64,000 nt of DNA. Origin: Kalmanozyma brasiliensis GHG001 (taxonomy: Eukaryota > Basidiomycota > Ustilaginomycetes > Ustilaginales). Shown here in pieces: positions 56,204 through 64,000 of the stretch (the first letter of the stretch is position 1; each line of letters begins with the position of its first letter). The notes beneath the pieces were generated by a model. The model searched no databases, was not told the DNA's origin, and was given only the letters and a program-made list of their open reading frames with translations. Both the position numbers and the translations under genes were made by a program. Location: NCBI RefSeq assembly GCF_000497045.1, contig NW_015961952.1, positions 310,001 to 374,000 on the forward strand, in the 5' to 3' direction.

Positions 56204-59200
56204 ATGTCCTTCCTTCCGTCCTTCTCCACTCTGTCCGTGCCTTCGACCTCGACCATCTCGTCATCTCCGCAAGTGTCATTCAAGCCAGCAACCCTGTCGT
56301 ACTTCACCATCTTCTGTCCCGCTCTCAAGCCGCCTAAGAAGCGTTCCAGCGATACGCCATCCGAGGGCTCATCTCAGCAAGATGTCGATGCGTCAGGCGA
56401 AGCAGAGGACGAAGATGCCCGAGAGAACGCATGCGAGGCGGCCCAAATTTTGTTCTACACAAGTCGAGCACGGGCGGCCCTCAAGGACCGGATGCTGCGG
56501 CAGATCGGTGTAGCCAAAGGCATGATCGAGTTCTGCAGCATGGTCTCCAAGCCCACCGGAAGCAACAAGCAGCTGTCAGAAGACGGGACCAGCGCAGGGC
56601 GGTCGTGGAACGTCCACTCGAGCAAGCGGCGGATGATCCTCATCGAGGTGGAACACGGCATCTGGGTGCATGCGAGCATCGATCTCCCGCATACGATCCG
56701 ACATCCGCCAGCAACGGCAGAATCACCCGCGAAGCCAGTCAAAGAGTACCACGACGCGATACTACCCGATCTGTGGCTGGAAGAAAGCATCCGCCGCGCA
56801 TGGCGGGACTGGGTGCTGCTCAATGGCTGCCCGGCCCACATCCTTTCGCAGAAGGCGGGAAGACCAGGCTTGGAAAGGTCGCTCGAGAAATACTTTTCCG
56901 TCTGGGCTTGGAGCTGGGACCTGGAGCTGGCGACCAATGCGGATGTCGTGCAGCAGCGGAGTCTGTTCACCGAGTGCGTGGAGGGCTTCCCGGTGGTGCC
57001 AAGAGCTCCGAGGTCGAAGATGATGCAGCTGATGCAGACAGAGGCGGCGCAGAGACTGAAGAAGGGCAAGCATGGCGAACGAGATCTGGTCATCTTGTCG
57101 GACACGCTGATCTTGTGGCCACCGACCGACGCTGGCTGCTTCGACTCCGAGGATGAGGACGAGAAAGGTGATGAGTCTGGATTGATCCTACCTCGTCGCA
57201 AGTCGAGCCCTCCCTCAGCATCTCGACTCGAAGGAACATATCCGTCATCTCAAGAAGCGATCGACCCAGAAACCAAGGCGGAGTTGCTCCGGCGCGTAGT
57301 CAGCCACCTCACAGGCCTCGAGCGGGAACGAGACCTGATTCGAGCCGCGTCGGTCTCGAGCACCAGCGACGGGCGCAAGAGAGGCACGTCGGGAGCGATA
57401 CGAGAGCGAGGCTCCTCGAGCAGCAGCAGCAGCAAGCGTGACATGCGCAACGGCCTGCTCTCCGCTGCAGCAGGCGCGAACAAGAAACGCATCGTCTCTT
57501 CACCCGTCATGCAACAGCGTTCTGCGAGCGCATCGAGTTTCGCTTCTTCGACCGCGACGGATTCGACGCGGTGGTCAAATTGGGGCAGCGTCTTCAGTGG
57601 GCTGGGCAAGCTCGGCTTTCGTGGGAACGGCGACACCTCGGTGCAGAGCGAGACTGCGAGTCAGAAACCAGCGGTAGACGGCCTGTCGAAGGAGCAACGT
57701 GTCGCTTCGGTCGAACCCGTCGAGCCAGCTGACCTTTCTGCGGCGGCCGATACGAGCGTCGTCTCCACAGCAGAAGCAGCAGCTCCACCTACCCCATCCT
57801 CGCCCATCGAAGCGCCCAGCAAAGCCAAAGACGCCAGCGCGAGCAACGATGGCGAATCATCAAGCCCGCTGCAAGCCTTTCAGCAAAGACTGGCCGATGT
57901 CATTCCAATCCAGGAAGCGGGCGGCAAGATGTGGAATGGTGCCGAACTTGCTTTCCGAGGTATCGGCGCTTCGCTCGGAATAGGCAGCGTTCCGAAAGCC
58001 GAACAGAGCCAGGCTGACACATCCGCTGCGTCGTCGAAGCCTGCGCAGGACGCAGACATCTCGGACCGGAGCCGCTTCGCGGATGCATCGTTCGACACCA
58101 GCGGTGCAGATATAGACGCCAGCGTGGTAACCAAGGTGTCGATCCTCGAGCCCGAGGTGGATGTCGAGGAACTGGCTGCGGCGCTCGGCATCGACGACAC
58201 TCCTCAGGACACATCGATTGTCGAGACGTTGCCAGCGCCGGACGATTCTGGCGCGGATCTGCTGAAGAGCGCGGCGACGGGACTGGCTGATGAAGCGAAG
58301 CCCCCGCTCACGTTGGTAACGGGAGCTTCTACCACCGAGCCGTCGAGCAGCAGCCCAATCTCGCCCAGCAACGACGTTCGCACTTCAGATGCCGCATCGA
58401 TTCGGACAAGCAGCAGCGCCAAAGCGTTCCCATCGATCTCGGTGACATCAGCAGCGTGGTACAACACCAAAGCGCTGCGATCCGAGACAGGAGGGGCCAC
58501 CTCGTCGCCCAAGCTTCCATCGGCGGCTAGCATCTTCAGCGACCAGGACAAGTCAGGCGACACTCGTGAGCCATTCGACATGTCGCTCGGTGGCGTGTCG
58601 ATGCAGTCAGAGCATCATGACTTTGAGCTCGACGGATGGGGCACCGAGCGGCCGCGGCCGTTCGAGAGCTTTCGAGCGTACGTCGGCGAGAGCGAGGTGC
58701 CCATCACGCATGAGAGTCTGACCCTACTGCAGGAAGATCCTTTCCAGAGTACCGAGTACCGGGTCTCTTTCACCACACGACGATTGCTGACCTTTGTGCT
58801 GATCGAACGGGTGCCCGCGACGACAGGCTCGAGCTTGGCCGCGCAAGGGTCAGACACAGCCTCGATCCTCGACGACGCCTGGCAGATCCTTCGACGGACG
58901 CAACGCATCCTCAACGACTACCATCGTGCCACGGCCGCGAAGCAGTCCGACGAGACCGCAGTGCGGTTCCTACACTTCGACGGCCCAACCTTGACGTTCC
59001 AGTCCTCGCTCGAGGAGGAGAAAGACAAGCTGGAGCCCGACGTGCAGGTGGTCGCCGACGCACACTGCGTATCGGCGGCAGAGCTCATGCGTCGGCATGG
59101 CGTCGTCGAGACCTTCTCGCGCTCGAGCAATGGCAAGACGTGGACGGCTAGCAGGCTCGGTTCTAAGACGACGCAGCAAGGGAAGGTGAATCAGACATAT

Positions 59201-59290
59201 ATGGTGCTGGCGGGCAAGAAGATCAGTATTGTCGACTGCGACACGGAGCTGAGGAAGTTGGCGAATCAGTATCCGAGCTTTGGCATTTGA
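56204..59290 (+). CDS. CCZ1: Vacuolar fusion protein CCZ1 (Mon1-Ccz1 Rab7 GEF)
   Basis: A 1028-residue protein with the CCZ1 pattern. With MON1 it forms the exchange factor that activates Ypt7/Rab7 on late endosomes, vacuoles and autophagosomes. The first longin domain begins with LSYFTIFCPALKP (about residue 31). AQILFYTSRARAALKDRMLRQIG then AKGMIEFCS follow, a block conserved in all CCZ1 proteins. RRMILIEVEHGIWVHASIDLP and the later LVLNGC-like and SVWAWSWDLE segments continue the first and second longin regions. A very long Ser/Ala/Asp-rich stretch (about 320-800) is inserted before the third longin domain at the C-terminus, which ends YMVLAGKKISIVDCDTEL. Yeast Ccz1 is 704 residues, so about 300 residues are disordered expansion. 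Confidence 0.88.
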   Translation: MSFLPSFSTLSVPSTSTISSSPQVSFKPATLSYFTIFCPALKPPKKRSSDTPSEGSSQQDVDASGEAEDEDARENACEAAQILFYTSRARAALKDRMLRQIGVAKGMIEFCSMVSKPTGSNKQLSEDGTSAGRSWNVHSSKRRMILIEVEHGIWVHASIDLPHTIRHPPATAESPAKPVKEYHDAILPDLWLEESIRRAWRDWVLLNGCPAHILSQKAGRPGLERSLEKYFSVWAWSWDLELATNADVVQQRSLFTECVEGFPVVPRAPRSKMMQLMQTEAAQRLKKGKHGERDLVILSDTLILWPPTDAGCFDSEDEDEKGDESGLILPRRKSSPPSASRLEGTYPSSQEAIDPETKAELLRRVVSHLTGLERERDLIRAASVSSTSDGRKRGTSGAIRERGSSSSSSSKRDMRNGLLSAAAGANKKRIVSSPVMQQRSASASSFASSTATDSTRWSNWGSVFSGLGKLGFRGNGDTSVQSETASQKPAVDGLSKEQRVASVEPVEPADLSAAADTSVVSTAEAAAPPTPSSPIEAPSKAKDASASNDGESSSPLQAFQQRLADVIPIQEAGGKMWNGAELAFRGIGASLGIGSVPKAEQSQADTSAASSKPAQDADISDRSRFADASFDTSGADIDASVVTKVSILEPEVDVEELAAALGIDDTPQDTSIVETLPAPDDSGADLLKSAATGLADEAKPPLTLVTGASTTEPSSSSPISPSNDVRTSDAASIRTSSSAKAFPSISVTSAAWYNTKALRSETGGATSSPKLPSAASIFSDQDKSGDTREPFDMSLGGVSMQSEHHDFELDGWGTERPRPFESFRAYVGESEVPITHESLTLLQEDPFQSTEYRVSFTTRRLLTFVLIERVPATTGSSLAAQGSDTASILDDAWQILRRTQRILNDYHRATAAKQSDETAVRFLHFDGPTLTFQSSLEEEKDKLEPDVQVVADAHCVSAAELMRRHGVVETFSRSSNGKTWTASRLGSKTTQQGKVNQTYMVLAGKKISIVDCDTELRKLANQYPSFGI

Positions 59291-60649
59291 TGATGGTGGG
59301 GTTGGACCCCTAAAAGGACGAAGCGGAGGAAAGGGCAGTTCGGATTTGGCGGTTTCGACGCGTGCGCCGATTTCGGCCTGCGAGAAAACCCTGCGCACTC
59401 GCAGCAGCCTGCTCACGGCGGCCCACCGAGAGCTGAGCATGCACCAAGCCGAGGTGTGCGCCGTGCAATCAAGGTCACAAGACACAACTACAAAAGTCAC
59501 GACGCAGCGTCACGAGTGAAGCATGACGAGTGTGGGACACGGCTAAGAACGGCAACGAGGACAAAAGGCATCTCGATAAGAGATCTTCGAACGGGTGGCC
59601 ACCTACCATTAGAGGCAGGTGCGATTACTATAAGAGGCAGGACCCTTAGATGCGAGGCTAATCTCGTGGAAACGGAGCAGCAAATCGCAGACTGCCATAT
59701 GAATGCTTGACCGGTCGCTGTGTGGGCCCTCATGAGCAGCTGCGCCTTCTTCCTGGCAGTCAGCGAATGAGTGTCGAGCAGTTACCCCAGCTCTCTTGGC
59801 CGTCCAAATTGTGAAAAAGCGGGACGAGAGGGACAGAAGAGGCTTTCCGAAAACTTTGTTGGCGCGCACAGAGAGCGTTATCTGGAGCGAGTGAGCGCAG
59901 CTGCTGTCGGAAGTCTCAACTCCGCCTGCCGTGGGACAAGTTGCAAATCCTTCAAAAACGTGAGCGCGCTCGCTTAGCAACGCGCGAACGAAAGGGGTCC
60001 GTCCTTCTTGGCTTTCAGACAGCTTCAGCCGGTAAAAGGAGCGAAAAATTTAGAGAGCACCGGCTGTGTGGCTCAACCCTGCAGCTCTCACGGCCAATTG
60101 GGTCCCGAACGCTTGCCCACCTCGTGACAGAATGGAGAGAGACACAAAGCATTCAATATGCAGCGCAGGTCATTGGCCTGAGATTCGTCCTGCAGGCAGA
60201 CGCACTGGCTCCGTACTGTCCGGGGCAGGTGCACGCCGGCCTGCGCAAGAAAGCGTACCCGTTGAGCGTGAGCAAAAGTTCTTGAGCACTGTTCCGCTTA
60301 TCGCTCGAAACCACTTTCTTCGCAGCAGTAGCTTCCTCAACTCGCTTGACAAGGATCTCGACCTGCCACCACCACCATCGTCACGGACCTTGCGCTGCTC
60401 CGACTATCCCATCCACAGTTCAAGTCGAGTTCGAGCTGGTTTAGACCGTCCGTCAAGCACCAGGCAGCACCCACTCGGAACGACCCGAGCTACGCTCACT
60501 CCCCTCGCAGCCACCACTGCTCTCTGCCAGTGCCTATCCGTTGCACGCGTTCAATAAAAGCACGTCGTCTGAAAGGCGCTCCTCCTTGCCCCCTACCCTT
60601 CGGATCGCTTCCAACTCCGTAGGCGCCACCACACGGAGCTGCCGACGCT
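59291..60649. other. Long intergenic region upstream of GCV2
   Basis: 1.36 kb without a supported gene. The piece from about 60310 to 60649 is a CT-rich leader for GCV2. Near 59604-59642 an 11-bp element (T(A/T)AGAGGCAGG) occurs twice, 28 bp apart. Short frames (up to 163 codons) run through the area but read as leader or Arg/Ser-rich shadow sequence. Nutrient-responsive control of the glycine cleavage system would reside here, but I recognise no named site. Confidence 0.45.
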
Positions 60650-63600
60650 ATGATCGCTTCGTCCGTCCTGGCGCGATCGCGCGTCGCCGCCGCTCGGTCC
60701 ATTCGAAGCGTGCCTCTCGCATCGAGCTCACGCATCACCTTGCCCTCCAGCGCTCGTCTTCATACCGTTGCTGCGGCATCGACCCAAGCTCTTCCTTCCA
60801 AGCGACGAGGGCTCGCCACGCTCAGCTCCACCGAGAACGCCCCCGAGCTTGGCGCCCGCCACGTTGCCAAGTCCATCTTTGCCCCGCTCGACACCTTCGA
60901 GGCTCGTCATGTCGGCCCCAGGGACCAGGACTCGGCCAAGATGCTCGAGGCTCTTGGCTACTCGGAGATGGAGCAGCTCATCGCCGATACCGTCTCGCCC
61001 AATGTGCGTCTCGCTGACGAGGCCTCCAACTACGACCAGATCAAGCCTCTCTCCGAGAGCGAGCTCGCTCAGCGCGCAGAGACCATCGCAAAGATGAACC
61101 GCCCATTCAAGAGTCTCATCGGCATGGGCTACCAGAACACCCTCGTACCTCCCGTCATCCTCCGCAACGTCCTCGAAAACCCTGCCTGGTACACCAGCTA
61201 CACCCCTTACCAGCCAGAGATCTCCCAGGGCCGTCTCGAGTCGCTCATCAACTTCCAGACCATGGTTAAGTCGCTCACTGGGCTCGACCTTGCCAACGCA
61301 TCGCTCCTCGATGAGGGCACTGCCGCTGCCGAGGCCATGATCCTTGCCTACGGACAGACCAAGAGCAAGAGAAAGACGTTCCTCGTCGACCGTGGTGTTC
61401 TGCCTCAGACTCTCGCTGTGCTTCGCCAGCGTGCCAAGGGTTTCGGTATCAAGGTGGTCTCCACCGAGCTGCGCACTCCTGAAGGCCACCGCCTGCCTCC
61501 TGCCGACCAGATCCCCCGCGAAGACATCATCGGTGCTCTCGTTCAATACCCCGACGTCGACGGACGTCTCACCGACTGGGAGGCGCTGGCCAAGGAGATC
61601 AAGGGTTTGGGCGGTATGACCATCGCTGCTACGGACTTGCTGGCGCTCACCATGATCAAGCCTCCTGGCGAGTGGGGTGCCGACATCGCTCTCGGCAACG
61701 CTGCTCGCTTCGGTGTGCCTCCCGGATTCGGTGGTCCCCACGCCGCCTTCTTTGCCGTTCGCGACTCAATCAAGCGCAAGATTCCCGGTCGTCTCGTCGG
61801 TCTCAGCAAGGACGCTCGTGGTGAGCCCGCCTACCGACTTGCGCTCCAGACGCGAGAGCAGCACATTCGTCGTGAGAAGGCCACCTCCAACATCTGCACT
61901 GCTCAGGCTCTTTTGGCCAACATGTCCGCCATGTACGCCGTCTACCACGGTCCCGACGGTCTGCGCAAGATCGCCGCCAAGGTGCACGCCCTCACCCGCC
62001 TGCTCAAGCATGAGCTGACCGAGCTCGGTGTTCGCGTCGTCAACCGTGACGGTGCCTTTTTCGACACGCTCACCATCGACCTGAGCAAGGCTGGTGTCGG
62101 TGCCGTCCGCATCCACGAGGAGGCCAAGAAGGCCGAGATTAACCTGCGCCGCATCAGCGACACCCGCGTCGGCATCACGCTCGACGAGACGGTCAGCATC
62201 GAGCAGCTCACCGACGTGCTCAACGTGTTCGCATTCGCCCTCAAGAATGTCAAGTCCGGCGAGGTGCCCTACAAGCCCGAGGATTTGCTGCAGATCGCCT
62301 CTTCCATCGGCCTTGACGCCTCCTCCACCGAGACGCTCACCATTTCCTCCTCGCTCCAGACCGCCTCTACGGAGTCCGCAAACCTCCCCGCGGTGCCGGA
62401 CTTTGCCCGAACCTCCAAGTTCCTCCAGCAGCCTGTTTTCTCCGCGCACCGCTCCGAGACCCAGATGCTGCGCTACATCCACTCGCTCCAGGCCAAGGAC
62501 CTCTCGCTCGTCCACGCCATGATCCCCCTCGGCTCCTGCACCATGAAGCTCAACTCGACCTCGAGCATGATGCTCATCTCCAAGCCGGAATTCTCGCAGC
62601 TCCACCCCTTCGCACCCGAGGACCAGGCGCAAGGGTACGACGTGCTCATCCGCGAGCTCGAGCGTGATCTCTGCCTCATCACCGGTTTCCCCGCCGTGTC
62701 GCTGCAGCCCAACTCGGGTGCGCAGGGCGAGTTTGCCGGTCTGTCCGTCATCCGTGCGTACCACGAGAGCAAGGGGGAGGGCAAGAGGGACGTGTGTTTG
62801 ATCCCCACCAGTGCGCACGGCACGAACCCGGCGAGCGCCATCATGGCCGGTATGCGCGTCGTGCCCGTCAAGACCAAGGCGGATGGCTCGATCGATCTCG
62901 AGGACCTCCGAAGCAAGGCCGAGCAGCACAAGGATGTGTTGGCGGCCACCATGATCACCGAGCCCGCGACGACGGGCTGCTACTTCCGCGACATCCAGGA
63001 GGCGTTCCGGATCGTCCACGACAATGGCGGACAGGTGTATTTGGACGGAGCCAACCTGCAGGCGCAGGTGGCGCTGACCAACCCAGCTATCATGGGCGCG
63101 GACGTTACGCACTTGAACTTGCACAAGACGTTCTCGATTCCGCACGGCGGTGGTGGACCGGGAGTGGGACCCATTTGCGTTGCTGAGCACCTGGCGCCTT
63201 TCTTGCCCGGACACCCGCTCGCCTCGACGGGAGGCGAGATGGCGATCGACCCCATCTCCGCCGCTCCCTGGGGTAGCGCTTCGATTCTGACCATCGCATG
63301 GGCGTACATCAAGATGCTCGGCTGGCACGGCCTGAAGAAGTCGACCGAGACCTCGCTGCTCGCGGCCAATTACGTCGCACACCGCCTCAAGGACCATTAC
63401 AAGCTCAAGTACACCGGCGACCGCGGTCGTGTCGCACACGAGCTGCTCATCGACGTCGCCGAGTTCGAATCCGAAGGACTCAAGGTGATGGACTTTGCGA
63501 AGAGGTTGATCGACTACGGCTTCCACCCGCCCACGTGCTCCTGGCCTATCTCGACGGGTCTGCTGATCGAGATCACCGAGAGCGAGAGTTTGCAGGAGAT

Positions 63601-63883
63601 CGACAGGTTGATCGAGGCGTTCATTTCCATTCGTCAGGAGGTGGAGGAGATTCGACAGGGTAAGCAGCCCAAGGATGACAATCTGCTCAAGAACGCGCCG
63701 CATACGATTCACGCCATTACCGAGGGCGAGTGGACCAGGCCGTACTCGAGAGAGCGAGCGGTGTACCCGGTGGCAGAACTCAAGAAGAACAAGTTCTGGC
63801 CCCCCGTCAGCAGGATCGACGACGCGTTCGGTGACAGGGTGCTCGTGTGCGAGTGCGGTGGCGTCGAAGACTATGTCAACTAG
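60650..63883 (+). CDS. GCV2: Glycine dehydrogenase (decarboxylating), P protein
   Basis: A 1077-residue mitochondrial PLP enzyme, the P protein of the glycine cleavage complex. It decarboxylates glycine and passes the aminomethyl group to the H-protein lipoamide, feeding one-carbon metabolism. The first 50 residues are Arg/Ser/Ala-rich without acids (MIASSVLARSRVAAARSIRS), a mitochondrial presequence. FEARHVGPRDQD starts the mature protein. The N-terminal half has GYQNTLVPPVILRN and NFQTMV. The C-terminal half has MIPLGSCTMKLNSTSSM, NSGAQGEFAG, SAHGTNPASA and HLNLHKTFSIPHGGGGPG, with the PLP-binding lysine at 826. Fungal and animal P proteins are single chains of this length. The gene is uninterrupted, and 117 bp of 3' flank remain in the window. 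Confidence 0.97.
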   Translation: MIASSVLARSRVAAARSIRSVPLASSSRITLPSSARLHTVAAASTQALPSKRRGLATLSSTENAPELGARHVAKSIFAPLDTFEARHVGPRDQDSAKMLEALGYSEMEQLIADTVSPNVRLADEASNYDQIKPLSESELAQRAETIAKMNRPFKSLIGMGYQNTLVPPVILRNVLENPAWYTSYTPYQPEISQGRLESLINFQTMVKSLTGLDLANASLLDEGTAAAEAMILAYGQTKSKRKTFLVDRGVLPQTLAVLRQRAKGFGIKVVSTELRTPEGHRLPPADQIPREDIIGALVQYPDVDGRLTDWEALAKEIKGLGGMTIAATDLLALTMIKPPGEWGADIALGNAARFGVPPGFGGPHAAFFAVRDSIKRKIPGRLVGLSKDARGEPAYRLALQTREQHIRREKATSNICTAQALLANMSAMYAVYHGPDGLRKIAAKVHALTRLLKHELTELGVRVVNRDGAFFDTLTIDLSKAGVGAVRIHEEAKKAEINLRRISDTRVGITLDETVSIEQLTDVLNVFAFALKNVKSGEVPYKPEDLLQIASSIGLDASSTETLTISSSLQTASTESANLPAVPDFARTSKFLQQPVFSAHRSETQMLRYIHSLQAKDLSLVHAMIPLGSCTMKLNSTSSMMLISKPEFSQLHPFAPEDQAQGYDVLIRELERDLCLITGFPAVSLQPNSGAQGEFAGLSVIRAYHESKGEGKRDVCLIPTSAHGTNPASAIMAGMRVVPVKTKADGSIDLEDLRSKAEQHKDVLAATMITEPATTGCYFRDIQEAFRIVHDNGGQVYLDGANLQAQVALTNPAIMGADVTHLNLHKTFSIPHGGGGPGVGPICVAEHLAPFLPGHPLASTGGEMAIDPISAAPWGSASILTIAWAYIKMLGWHGLKKSTETSLLAANYVAHRLKDHYKLKYTGDRGRVAHELLIDVAEFESEGLKVMDFAKRLIDYGFHPPTCSWPISTGLLIEITESESLQEIDRLIEAFISIRQEVEEIRQGKQPKDDNLLKNAPHTIHAITEGEWTRPYSRERAVYPVAELKKNKFWPPVSRIDDAFGDRVLVCECGGVEDYVN

Positions 63884-64000
63884 ATTGGTCGCCCCGCGAC
63901 GAAAGATGGCGATGAGGGTTCACCTCAACGGTGCTCTCAACAAATGATTTCGAACTCTCTTTCCCCTGGTTTCCCTCCCTCTTCTCAAACGCATAGCAAC

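Noticed and set aside
1..64000. tRNA, rRNA, transposon and CRISPR content
   Set aside because: No B-box-like GGTTCRANNCC with a matching A box, no transposase or reverse transcriptase motifs, and no regularly spaced repeats were noticed by reading. A tRNAscan or covariance search was not possible.

Overview
The window looks like nuclear chromosomal DNA of a filamentous or dimorphic basidiomycete, most likely a smut fungus (Ustilaginales: Ustilago/Sporisorium/Pseudozyma type). This is inferred from the gene set and architecture: very long uninterrupted reading frames (a 9.5-kb TEL1), a few short introns (80 to 185 nt) with GTRAGT-like donors and CTRAC-type branch points, pyrimidine-rich 5' leaders, and GC-rich third positions that create long antisense open frames. 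A complex I subunit rules out Saccharomyces-like yeasts. A complete Argonaute argues against Ustilago maydis, which has lost RNAi, and fits RNAi-retaining relatives such as U. hordei or Sporisorium. No species can be named from sequence alone.

Layout. 1-9.5 kb: lipid-droplet perilipin-like protein (+), cytochrome P450 (-), spliceosomal helicase PRP16 (+) and a three-exon copper chaperone ATX1 (-) whose first coding exon is only 9 nt. 10-14.5 kb: a secretory/surface block with a small secreted cysteine-containing protein (-) divergent from a GPI-anchored CFEM protein (+), then a GH27 alpha-galactosidase (-). 14.5-20 kb: PX-domain protein (+), complex I NDUFB4-like subunit (-, two exons), tri-snRNP protein SNRNP27 (+) and prephenate dehydrogenase TYR1 (-). 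20.4-29.9 kb: TEL1/ATM kinase (+). 29.9-34.4 kb: a 2-kb stretch with no assignable gene, a sterol desaturase/fatty acid hydroxylase family enzyme (+, two exons) and a decayed GC-rich minisatellite. 34.4-39 kb: kinetochore protein MTW1/MIS12 (-), proteasome beta-4 subunit PRE1 (+, two exons) and a DUF2461 protein (-, three exons) with an acidic tail. 40-49.2 kb: Argonaute (+), an EST1/SMG7-like protein (+) and cytosolic Phe-tRNA synthetase beta FRS1 (+). 49.3-64 kb: a probable p31comet-like protein (-), alpha-COP (+), CCZ1 (+) and mitochondrial glycine decarboxylase P protein GCV2 (+).

Most genes are housekeeping and unrelated in function, as usual for a fungal chromosome. Themes recur: two spliceosome components (PRP16, SNRNP27), two PIKK/telomere/NMD-linked proteins (TEL1, EST1/SMG7-like), two mitotic spindle/kinetochore proteins (MTW1, p31comet-like) and two membrane-traffic factors (alpha-COP, CCZ1). 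The points most worth a second look are an arginine/glycine-rich (RGG) insertion inside the Argonaute PAZ region, a 10-bp motif TGGACCCTGA shared by the leaders of PRP16, SNRNP27 and TEL1, a perfect 14-bp hairpin and a duplicated block between the two secreted-protein genes, the degenerate 22-bp minisatellite, and the p31comet-like protein with an internal 33-bp coding repeat. No tRNA, rRNA, transposon or CRISPR array was recognised.
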